NCBI GenBank assembly: GCA_964574395.1
Contig: CAZNNL010000048.1
Location: 1-13,973, forward strand
Length of the DNA stretch: 13,973 nucleotides
Source: JAXGQD01 sp964574395
GTDB taxonomy: Bacteria > Bacillota > Clostridia > Saccharofermentanales > Fastidiosipilaceae
Direction: 5' to 3'
Part shown: piece by piece, positions 1 to 6,475 of the stretch
Position numbering within the stretch: the stretch's first letter is position 1
Layout of the letters: every line of letters begins with the position of its first letter
The notes under the pieces: generated by a model
The model's input: only the letters and a program-made list of their open reading frames with translations
What the model was told of the DNA's origin: nothing
The model's database searches: none
Made by a program: the position numbers and the translations under genes

Positions 1-119
1 TTTCATTCGATGATTTGTGGGATTGAGGCGCGAATACGCAATCAGAATCGTGGAACCAGTAGAACTGTCCGCCCCACACGAACAGTTTCGGCGTTTTGTT
101 CGCGACCCCAAAAAACGGG
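1..119. other. Left-edge segment without a recognised gene
   Basis: I recognise no gene here. Some frames are open to the window edge, but none has a convincing start with a ribosome binding site or a protein I can name. Two weak dyads are visible: AACTGT at 63-68 facing ACAGTT at 82-87, and CCCC/GGGG arms at about 107-120 around an A-rich loop. The second abuts the first 51-bp repeat unit and may be part of the same repeat structure. Confidence 0.4.
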
Positions 120-314
120 GTGCCAAATTAGTCGCAAATTTGACATGGAGGGCCTGTAAACCCCGTCGTCGTGCCAAATTAGTCGCAAATCTGGCATAAA
201 GGGCCTGTAAACCCCGTCGTCATGCCAAATTAGTCGCAAATCTGGCATAAAGGGCCTGTAAACCCCGTCGTCGTGCCAAATGTCGCAAATTTGGCACGGA
301 GGACTGTACAGTCC
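120..314. repeat. 51-bp tandem repeat with internal hairpins, 3 full units and a partial one
   Basis: Units begin at 120, 171 and 222, and a shortened, diverged fourth begins at 273. Each unit carries facing arms related to GTGCCAAAT and ATTTGGCAC separated by about 10 bases. In the last unit the arms are perfect around a 7-base loop (273-297). Each full unit then has a GGGCCTGTAAACCCC segment and ends in GTCGTC. The last unit instead ends in the perfect palindrome GGACTGTACAGTCC (301-314). The unit length is 17 codons, and the minus strand stays open through all copies, but no start or family supports a protein. Together with 1-119 this fills the gene-free stretch before the DeoR gene. The copies could be a regulatory array, an intergenic repeat family of this genome or transcript hairpins. 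Confidence 0.9.
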
Positions 315-330
315 AGTTTCACGTTATAAT
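301..330 (+). promoter_or_regulatory. -10 box and 14-bp palindromic operator candidate for the DeoR gene
   Basis: TATAAT at 325-330 is a perfect -10 hexamer 28 bases before the chosen start of the DeoR gene. No good TTGACA lies 16-19 bases upstream. That position is occupied by the perfect palindrome GGACTGTACAGTCC (301-314). A palindrome over the -35 region is a natural operator position. Autoregulation by the DeoR protein is inferred, not shown. An activator acting at the palindrome is the alternative. Confidence 0.55.
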
Positions 331-357
331 AGACCTACAGAACAAGTAAGTAGGTGC

Positions 358-1128
358 ATGATGAACTCCACACAACGCAGAATGGAAATTTTCCAAGCTC
401 TCCAAAAAACAGGCAGTGTTACCGTATCTGAACTTGCAGAAACATTTAATGTTACATCCATGACTATCAGACGGGACTTGGCATTGTTTGAAAAGCAAGG
501 TTTGGTAACCACAAATTACGGTGGCGCTACCCTCAACAAAGGCAGCAATATCGAACCAAGTTTTGTGCTGAAACAAACACAAATGTCTTTGGAGAAAAAC
601 AGAATTTGCGAAAAAGCCAGCGAACTCATACCCGATGGCTCATCCATCATCATCGACTGTGGCACGACGCCACTCTATCTCATGAATTATTTAATGGACA
701 AAAAGGAACTCAGCATTATCACCAATTCTTGGCCTCTAATTAACTTCATTCCGAATAACAGTAAACACCGCATTCTCTTGGCACCCGGAGAGTATAGTGA
801 AATCTCTGCTGGCGCAGTGAGTGCCCAAACCATTGTGTTCTTTGAAAACATTCAGGCTGACTTTGTGTTTATTAGTACGCAGGGCTTTGACCCTAGCCAT
901 GGTGCTACGGTTCCAACCAATGAAGACGCTGCCGTTAAAGCAGCACTTTTGAAAAGTGCTAAGCAAAAGATCTTACTGGCTGACAGTTCAAAATTTGGTC
1001 AACGCTACTTATTCAGACACGCAAGTCCGCACGACTTTGACCAAGTGGTCACAGATTCACACATTTCTGAGGCACAATTAGCAGAATTGGAGCGAAGTGA
1101 AATTCCCTACCTAATCGCAAAAGTATAG
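358..1128 (+). CDS. DeoR-family transcriptional regulator
   Basis: A 256-aa DeoR-type regulator of normal family length. The N-terminal winged helix-turn-helix covers residues about 8-58, with the family signature around SVTVSELAETFNVTSMTIRR. The rest is a DeoRC sugar-phosphate sensor domain with DCGTT at 100-104, TNS at 122-124, and the stretch QGFDPSHGAT through LLADSSKFGQ at about 175-214. Family members usually repress sugar or polyol catabolic genes and release DNA on binding a phosphorylated sugar. I chose the ATG at 358 because it follows GTAGGTG and the -10 box. The next codon (361) is also ATG, and the longer frame from 280 begins inside the repeat upstream of the promoter. It is convergent with the activase, GRE and kinase genes, which are its probable targets by position. 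Family is certain; the ligand is unknown. Confidence 0.93.
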   Translation: MMNSTQRRMEIFQALQKTGSVTVSELAETFNVTSMTIRRDLALFEKQGLVTTNYGGATLNKGSNIEPSFVLKQTQMSLEKNRICEKASELIPDGSSIIIDCGTTPLYLMNYLMDKKELSIITNSWPLINFIPNNSKHRILLAPGEYSEISAGAVSAQTIVFFENIQADFVFISTQGFDPSHGATVPTNEDAAVKAALLKSAKQKILLADSSKFGQRYLFRHASPHDFDQVVTDSHISEAQLAELERSEIPYLIAKV

Positions 1129-1165
1129 TCTTTTTATTAACACCTCACCAGGCAGCGCACTTAAG

Positions 1166-2137
1166 CTAAAACGCGCTATGCACTTGGTAATTGACACCCA
1201 AACTGTCTGCATATGTAAGCAAATCTGCCAATCTTTGTTCATCAAATTCAGGCAGTTCTTTTAGCGGATACTCCAAACCCAGCGCGCGATACTTTCCTTC
1301 GCCCAAACTGTGGTATTTCAAAATATCAACTTGTTGAACCACGGCACCTAAAGATGCGATAAAAGCGATACGCGCTCGCATATCCTCTACATCATCCGTA
1401 TAGCCTGGAACCACAATAAATCTGACAATCATTGATTTGCCTTGCGCCGCAAGAAACTCAGCGTTGCGCAGTATTTGTTCATTTGGAACACCTGTTCCTC
1501 TCACATGACTTTTCGAATCGAATGCCTTGATGTCATATAAGAACAAATCCACATAATCCATCACCTGCTCAAATATTGAGCGTGGCAGTAGTCCCGCAGT
1601 ATCAATGGTCACGTGTATCCCTTCACGCTTGAGCATGGGCAGAAGTTCCACCAAAAAAGCATGCTTCAGTAAAGGTTCACCGCCCGAAAAAGTCACCCCG
1701 CCACCAGACTTTTTATAAAAAACAAGGTCTTTAAGAATTTCATCAAAAAGCTCCACGCTCGACATTTCACTTGCGTTTACTTCGTAGGCGTCATAATAAC
1801 AAGACGCGGCACATTCCATTAGATTCGTACATTTATCACGATCAATTTCTACACCTATTTCGGCAAAACGAATACTCCCCTCCTCTACAGCCACCTCCAC
1901 ACAGCGCCCACATTGTGTACAGCGCTCAGGATAGTGAAAGACTTGAGGTTCAGCAGGGATCAAATCTGGATTCGCACACCATAAACAGGCCAAATTACAG
2001 CCGCTCAAAAATACAGTCGTACGTAGACCAGGGCCATCTTTTGTAGAATAGCGCTGGATTTTAGAAACAATAGCAGTTGCAGGCATTTGCTTACTTTTAG
2101 AAACAATGGCAGTTGCAGGCATTTGCTCCAGATTCAT
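1166..2137 (-). CDS. Glycyl radical enzyme activating enzyme (radical SAM)
   Basis: A 323-aa GRE activase of the PFL-activase-like family. It would reductively cleave S-adenosylmethionine to place the glycyl radical on the GRE encoded just upstream. The radical SAM motif CNLACLWC (C47, C51, C54) is intact, and the SGGEPLL and DTAGLLP segments of the family follow. Between them sits the ferredoxin-like insert typical of dehydratase-type activases. Its first cluster has C73, C76, C79 and C113. Two ligands expected for the second cluster are replaced (A83, L106), leaving only C103 and C109. The gene starts 4 bases after the GRE stop codon, so translational coupling is likely. The N-terminus is odd: QMPATAIVSK occurs twice, 12 residues apart, from a 36-bp duplication. 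The start could therefore be Met1, Met6 or Met18. Met6 has GGAG three bases before it and Met1 only a weak AAGAAG. Confidence 0.92.
   Translation of the reverse strand: MNLEQMPATAIVSKSKQMPATAIVSKIQRYSTKDGPGLRTTVFLSGCNLACLWCANPDLIPAEPQVFHYPERCTQCGRCVEVAVEEGSIRFAEIGVEIDRDKCTNLMECAASCYYDAYEVNASEMSSVELFDEILKDLVFYKKSGGGVTFSGGEPLLKHAFLVELLPMLKREGIHVTIDTAGLLPRSIFEQVMDYVDLFLYDIKAFDSKSHVRGTGVPNEQILRNAEFLAAQGKSMIVRFIVVPGYTDDVEDMRARIAFIASLGAVVQQVDILKYHSLGEGKYRALGLEYPLKELPEFDEQRLADLLTYADSLGVNYQVHSAF
2059..2127 (-). repeat. 36-bp-period tandem duplication at the activase 5' end
   Basis: Positions 2059-2091 and 2095-2127 match at 32 of 33 bases with a 36-bp period. The duplication is exactly 12 codons, keeps the reading frame and doubles the sequence that encodes the start region, including an ATG in each copy. 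It looks recent because only one base in the matched block differs. Confidence 0.93.
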
Positions 2138-2141
2138 CTTC

Positions 2142-4559
2142 TTACCAACTCTGTTCGGTACGTGCGATAATCGCGTCTTGTGCTTCCGGCATCAAGGTTG
2201 AGAATAATGCACAGTAACCGGCTACCCTGACCATCAATTCGGGATGGGATGAGGGGTCTTCTTTCGCTTCAATCAGCACTTTAGAATCGGCTACGTTGAA
2301 TTGGTTATGGAAGATTTTCTTGTCCGGCATTGTTTCAATAAAGCTCACGAATTTTTCCAGGTTTTCTTCACCAGAGAGTGAGCCTTTGGAGAAACGCATG
2401 TTCAATAATTGACCACCGGCAATGCGGTCATTGGGTAATTTTGAAAGAGAGTTAATAACCGCGGTAGGGCCGTTGATGTCGGCACCTAGGCAAGGTGAAG
2501 CGCCTTCGTTCAGTGGTTTGCCTTTTAGGCGACCGTCTGGAGTTGCACCAACATCAAAGCCGTTGGGTACGTAGGAAGTGATGTTGGAGGTGGACATGGT
2601 ATAGCCGCAGCCGATAGGTCCTTTGCCATAACGATCGGTATTGAATTCTGGCAAAAGTTCGAGATAGGACTCGTACACGTCTGCCACAATGTGATCCGCG
2701 TAATCATCGTCGTTGCCAAACTTGGGGGCTTTGCGGCAGAGCTGGCGGATTCTGGCACCTTCCAGTCCATCAAAGTTGCTGGCTAGAGCAGCTTTGAGTT
2801 CGTCCATAGTTAAAACTTGGTCTTCAAACACCAGTTTTTTGATGGCTGCAAGTGAGTCGCCGACAACAGAGGGACCGATGTTGGATTGGCTGACGTAGTC
2901 GTACATGGCGCCGCCGTTTTTGAGGGTTTTGCCACGCTCTAAACTACAATCAATAGTCGCCGAAGCAAATGCATCCGCATCGTGATATTTCAGTGATTGG
3001 TCGCAGACACGGTCACAGTCCACAGCAAGTTCGAAGTAGAATTTCAAGGCCTTTTTCCAGGCAGCCCATAGTGCGTCGTAATCGGCATAGTCGACTGCTG
3101 GACCATCGTTGCCATTCAGTGCGATAAGTTGTATACCGCTCTCCGGGTCGTAGCCGTTATTCATGACGAGTTCGAAAACTTTGCCAAAATTAATATAAGT
3201 CATACCGGTTGCGCGATGTCCCCATTTACCGGGAATAGCTGTTTCAACACAACCCATGGAAGCATAGTCTCTAGCAGTTTCGAGGTCTAAGTCCAGCGTC
3301 ATCATGGCCGGAATGACAACCTCATCACAGAATAGTGAAGGCATACCGAAACCTTGGCTAATCAGTTTAGCTGAATCTTCGAGTAAAGAACGCGGGGTCT
3401 CTCTGCTAAAACGAACGCTCAGGTTCGGTTCAGGCAGTCTGCTTTGGTTCATTGCTTCCAGACAGAGGTAGCTCAAATCGTTGGTGCCTTCGCTGCCATC
3501 AGGCTTGGTGCCGCCCACAATCAAGTTGGAATAGAGTGGATAACCACCGCTGTATTGCGTGTGTCCCCAGGGTCTTACTTTATTGAGGGAGTTGGTCATG
3601 ATGAAGAAATGGCTGATGATTTCGAGTGCTTTGTCTTTTGTGATTTTGCCAGCATTAAGATCAGCTACATAATAAGGATAAATATATTGGTCAAAACGTC
3701 CGAATGAAAATGAGTGCCCGTTGCTTTCAATCATCATCAATAAATGCGTCAAATACACGGCCTCAACAGCCTCATAGAAATCTCTCGCTCCACCTTCCAT
3801 ATATGTTTCACACATCTTGGCGATTGTTTCTAATTCGGCTTGGCGTTTCTTGTTCTTTTCAGACTGGGCAAGTTTCGTTGCAAGTTTGGCAAAACGTTTG
3901 ACATAATTCAGAGCCCCGTTCATGGCAATCACAACCGCCTGATAAAAATCACGTTGTTCCTCGTCAATGTCCGTACGCTTCAGCGCTGCTTTGGCGATGT
4001 CACGTAAGCCGCCATAACCATGTTCTAAAACAAGCTCATGTTTAGGAATAATGTGTCCGTCACCAGACATGCTAATTCCACCACGGTGCAGGACATTTTG
4101 TGTTTCTGCTTGACGGTTTATTTCTGGTAAATTACGTAGGACTTCATCCTTGTGGGTAATACCAACCCAAGCAGATTCTAATTTACGCAAGCGCTCTTTT
4201 GTCTCTTCAGCAATAAGGAAATAGTCGCCAGAACGCTGTTCAAACTCGTCTAGTTCCTCAATCACCCAATCGTAAGAGTATTCAGGGAATACAGGTGCTG
4301 CGAAATTCTTGCTTGCCTGGTTGCCAAAAATTAGTGAATCTTCTTCGATGTAAATACTCATTTGGTCTAAAATATCGGCAAAAGCTTTAGCCCGTCTCAC
4401 AACAATAGGATCCTTCGCATACTTCGCGTAAGCCTCGGTCACAATTTCTGCGCGTTCAGGACAAATTGTAGGTTCACGGTGGTTCATGTATTTTTGAAAA
4501 CGTTCAATCCTGGAAAAATCACAGTCGTCGGTCGTTGGTACATAGCTTAAGTGTTTCAT
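2142..4559 (-). CDS. Glycyl radical enzyme, dehydratase/lyase type (PFL-like family, substrate unknown)
   Basis: An 805-aa cytoplasmic, oxygen-sensitive radical enzyme of full GRE length. The glycyl radical loop is RVAGYCALF with Gly781, 24 residues from the C-terminus. The thiyl radical cysteine is Cys437 in GCVE, with Glu439 as the probable general base. The PFL domain is marked by FGRFDQYIYPYY (286-297) and TPDGRLKGKPLNEGASP (673-689). A single cysteine followed by V-E, not the Cys-Cys pair of true pyruvate formate-lyase, places it with dehydratases and C-O lyases such as glycerol and diol dehydratases or the PflD/YbiW group. I chose the ATG at 4559 because GGAGG lies 6 bases before it; the longer frame has no such site. 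A promoter lies just upstream. The activase follows 4 bases downstream and a sugar-kinase-like gene precedes it, which suggests a sugar or polyol phosphate substrate. The class is secure, the substrate is not. Confidence 0.93.
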   Translation of the reverse strand: MKHLSYVPTTDDCDFSRIERFQKYMNHREPTICPERAEIVTEAYAKYAKDPIVVRRAKAFADILDQMSIYIEEDSLIFGNQASKNFAAPVFPEYSYDWVIEELDEFEQRSGDYFLIAEETKERLRKLESAWVGITHKDEVLRNLPEINRQAETQNVLHRGGISMSGDGHIIPKHELVLEHGYGGLRDIAKAALKRTDIDEEQRDFYQAVVIAMNGALNYVKRFAKLATKLAQSEKNKKRQAELETIAKMCETYMEGGARDFYEAVEAVYLTHLLMMIESNGHSFSFGRFDQYIYPYYVADLNAGKITKDKALEIISHFFIMTNSLNKVRPWGHTQYSGGYPLYSNLIVGGTKPDGSEGTNDLSYLCLEAMNQSRLPEPNLSVRFSRETPRSLLEDSAKLISQGFGMPSLFCDEVVIPAMMTLDLDLETARDYASMGCVETAIPGKWGHRATGMTYINFGKVFELVMNNGYDPESGIQLIALNGNDGPAVDYADYDALWAAWKKALKFYFELAVDCDRVCDQSLKYHDADAFASATIDCSLERGKTLKNGGAMYDYVSQSNIGPSVVGDSLAAIKKLVFEDQVLTMDELKAALASNFDGLEGARIRQLCRKAPKFGNDDDYADHIVADVYESYLELLPEFNTDRYGKGPIGCGYTMSTSNITSYVPNGFDVGATPDGRLKGKPLNEGASPCLGADINGPTAVINSLSKLPNDRIAGGQLLNMRFSKGSLSGEENLEKFVSFIETMPDKKIFHNQFNVADSKVLIEAKEDPSSHPELMVRVAGYCALFSTLMPEAQDAIIARTEQSW

Positions 4560-4605
4560 ATTGCCTCCGTCTAAGCAGATAATTACGTGTCTAGTTTTCC
4601 ATACA

Positions 4606-4634
4606 CATAATAACACAATTATGAACCATGTAAA
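4606..4634 (-). promoter_or_regulatory. Sigma-70-type promoter with internal dyad for the GRE-activase pair
   Basis: On the minus strand TTTACA (4629-4634) and TATTAT (4607-4612) are separated by 16 bases, a good vegetative promoter about 50 bases ahead of the GRE start. A perfect dyad, CATAAT-N6-ATTATG (4606-4623), covers the -10 box and part of the spacer, where a repressor would block transcription. It does not match the palindrome in front of the DeoR gene, so the protein that would bind it is open. The GRE and activase can thus be expressed without the kinase gene upstream. Confidence 0.6.
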
Positions 4635-4661
4635 CAGTTGCTTTATGTTGCTTTTGTGTCT

Positions 4662-5657
4662 TTAACGGGCATATTCGACCCAGAATGTGTCAATTACTCG
4701 TTTTTTATGTTCGTTTGAAAAATTCGCTAGCTCTAGCAGCCATGAAATCACACCAATAACAGGAGGTTCTGTCAAAGGCATTAATTTAAATTGGTGACCC
4801 TGACAATGTTCAAGTAATTCATTCTCTAACATCGGAAGCACGTCCGGATACCAGTTTTTTGTGAAAAGAGAACCGATTAATACAATTTCAACGCACGCTT
4901 CTGGAAAAGGTAAATGTTCAAACAGAACACGTGTGGCTAAGGCATACTCATGGCACATGCGCTGTAGCATGGCGCTGGCTTCGGCATCACCAAGCTGTGC
5001 GGCGTCAAAGATTAGTTTTGCCATAGAAGAGATATGGTGATCCCCTCGCGCCGCCCGCTCCATTACCGCATCCGTAAAATCATCTGCTTCTTGAATGCCA
5101 AGTTCATCCATGACCAGGCGTGTGAGAGGGCTTATGTGCTTATTATAAAAAAGATTGCGATAACTTGAGCTAATTGCCGTCTGACCTAAAATGAACCCAC
5201 CACCAAAGTCTGCCGTAAGATTATAAAGTCCACCAACTTGGTACCTGCTACCCTCTGCGTTAACGCCCAGCACATTAAAACCTGTACCATTGACCAAACA
5301 TACCCCATGACCTGATTCAGTTCCCGCTTTGATACCAAGGTAGGCATCATTGCACAGCAAAAAGTCCCGCAGACCCAGCTCAGCCAGCATCAGCGAAACC
5401 TTTTTATTCTGTGACCTTGTATCTATACCCGCTAAGCCCCAAACAGAGGTCTTAATGTCAGTAGCTGGGCAAGCAAAACGCCGCTCAATTTCATTGAGTA
5501 TTGTTGCCAAACATTGTTGTAGCTCAGCGAAACCACCACTCAATCTTTCATGATTGAGGCTGCCATAGTGCAAGAGTTCCAGCTTCTCACCTGACTCATC
5601 AATAAATACACAATGTGTTTTCGTTCCACCACCATCGACAGCCAACAATCCTGACAT
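4662..5657 (-). CDS. BadF/BadG/BcrA/BcrD-type ATPase, N-acetylglucosamine kinase-like
   Basis: A 331-aa protein of the ASKHA (actin-like kinase) superfamily. Phosphate-1 loop DGGGTKT is at residues 8-14, WGLAGID at 73-79, the candidate catalytic Asp104 in CNDA, phosphate-2 NGTG at 123-126, and ADFGGGFILG at 149-158 in the place of the DxGSG segment of NAGK-like kinases. There is no CxxC iron-sulfur signature as in the activators of 2-hydroxyacyl-CoA dehydratases, so a small-molecule kinase is more likely than a redox ATPase. It lies 102 bases upstream of the GRE on the same strand. I infer that it phosphorylates the sugar-like substrate that the GRE then processes. The start at 5657 has only a loosely placed GGGGAT before it, and no better in-frame ATG is close. 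The sugar specificity cannot be read from the sequence. Confidence 0.85.
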   Translation of the reverse strand: MSGLLAVDGGGTKTHCVFIDESGEKLELLHYGSLNHERLSGGFAELQQCLATILNEIERRFACPATDIKTSVWGLAGIDTRSQNKKVSLMLAELGLRDFLLCNDAYLGIKAGTESGHGVCLVNGTGFNVLGVNAEGSRYQVGGLYNLTADFGGGFILGQTAISSSYRNLFYNKHISPLTRLVMDELGIQEADDFTDAVMERAARGDHHISSMAKLIFDAAQLGDAEASAMLQRMCHEYALATRVLFEHLPFPEACVEIVLIGSLFTKNWYPDVLPMLENELLEHCQGHQFKLMPLTEPPVIGVISWLLELANFSNEHKKRVIDTFWVEYAR

Positions 5658-5718
5658 GTTTCTCTATCCCCATTTCTGGATTAGTTTTTCTTTGTTAACC
5701 AATAGGATACTATGATTC

Positions 5719-6405
5719 TCACTCAAACTCCAAATCAGCCAATGCTTCACGATTTAGTAAGCGGATTTTGCGCTGAGCTAGGACTGTGATTAGACCTTCG
5801 TTTTGTAGGTTCGCCAAAGCACGGCTCAGTGTTTCTTGGCTCATGCCAAGCATGGAGGCTAAATCGCCTTTGCTGAGGGGCAATGAAAACTCATCCGCAC
5901 CTGTAGACATCTCTAAAAGCTTCTGCGCGAGGCGCTGCTTAACGCTTTTTAAGTTAATCGCTTCGATGGTGTCCTCCAGGCCTTCGAGTCTTCTACTCAT
6001 GACGTCCATGATTTTGAACCCAATTTCCGGATACTTTTGGAGAAGGGTCTTAAACCGCGCTCCATCCAAAGTACACATGGTTGTGCTTTCCAGTGCTTCG
6101 GCATAATCTGTCAAAGGTAGGGCCGAAAAAAGTGCAAGTTCACCAATAAATTCTCCCGGTTCGACGACGCGACTAATCTGTTCTTTGCCACTAATATTAA
6201 GACGAAAAACCTTGACCCGGCCAGTGTAGAGCACATACAGCATTTTTCCGGTATCGCCCATCTCGTAAACCATCTCACCCTTTTCGAAAGTTCGAGACGA
6301 AGCAATCTGCGCGATCTCCATCATCTCTTCTGTATTAAGCGTGGCAAAAATAGGCACCGCCCCTAAGCACGCAATATGTTCCTCATGATGACCGCAATTT
6401 TCCAT
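5719..6405 (-). CDS. Crp/Fnr-family regulator with Cys/His-rich N-terminus
   Basis: A 228-aa regulator: a cyclic-nucleotide-binding-like beta barrel (about 20-135), a dimerisation helix (about 136-165) and a winged helix at the C-terminus. The recognition helix holds MSQETLSRAL, with E191, S194 and R195 at the ExxSR positions by which E. coli FNR reads TTGA half-sites. That fits the TTGAC-type boxes found upstream of the ATPase and the HMA gene. The N-terminus, MENCGHHEEHIAC, carries C4, H6, H7, H10 and C13 and could bind metal or sense redox state, but it lacks the full cysteine set of an FNR iron-sulfur site. I chose the ATG at 6405 because GGGAG lies 8 bases upstream; the longer frame reaches into the ATPase gene. 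It follows the ATPase by 70 bases, probably in one transcript. Confidence 0.9.
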   Translation of the reverse strand: MENCGHHEEHIACLGAVPIFATLNTEEMMEIAQIASSRTFEKGEMVYEMGDTGKMLYVLYTGRVKVFRLNISGKEQISRVVEPGEFIGELALFSALPLTDYAEALESTTMCTLDGARFKTLLQKYPEIGFKIMDVMSRRLEGLEDTIEAINLKSVKQRLAQKLLEMSTGADEFSLPLSKGDLASMLGMSQETLSRALANLQNEGLITVLAQRKIRLLNREALADLEFE

Positions 6406-6475
6406 GTCTATGTCTCCCTTTACTCGAATATGAGTCGTAATTTTTCGGAACTTTCCGCCGCACCGCCGCCGGATT

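Noticed and set aside
1..248. Minus-strand open frames running through the 51-bp repeats to the left edge, one giving 17-residue protein repeats
   Set aside because: The openness follows from the repeat period being a multiple of three. There is no ribosome binding site, no recognisable family, and the plus strand of the same repeat is also open.
120..300. CRISPR array
   Set aside because: The units are contiguous 51-bp repeats without unique spacers, and no cas genes are present.
280..357. Longer start (280) for the DeoR protein
   Set aside because: It would start inside the last repeat, upstream of the TATAAT box, and adds residues that the family does not have. The ATG pair at 358/361 fits better.
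1129..1165. Terminator between the convergent DeoR and activase genes
   Set aside because: Only a weak, long-loop AGCGC/GCGCT pairing is present, without a proper T-run after a stem.
2142..4559. Calling the GRE pyruvate formate-lyase
   Set aside because: It has a single active-site Cys in GCVE, where true PFL has two adjacent cysteines. The activase also carries a ferredoxin insert that PFL activases lack.
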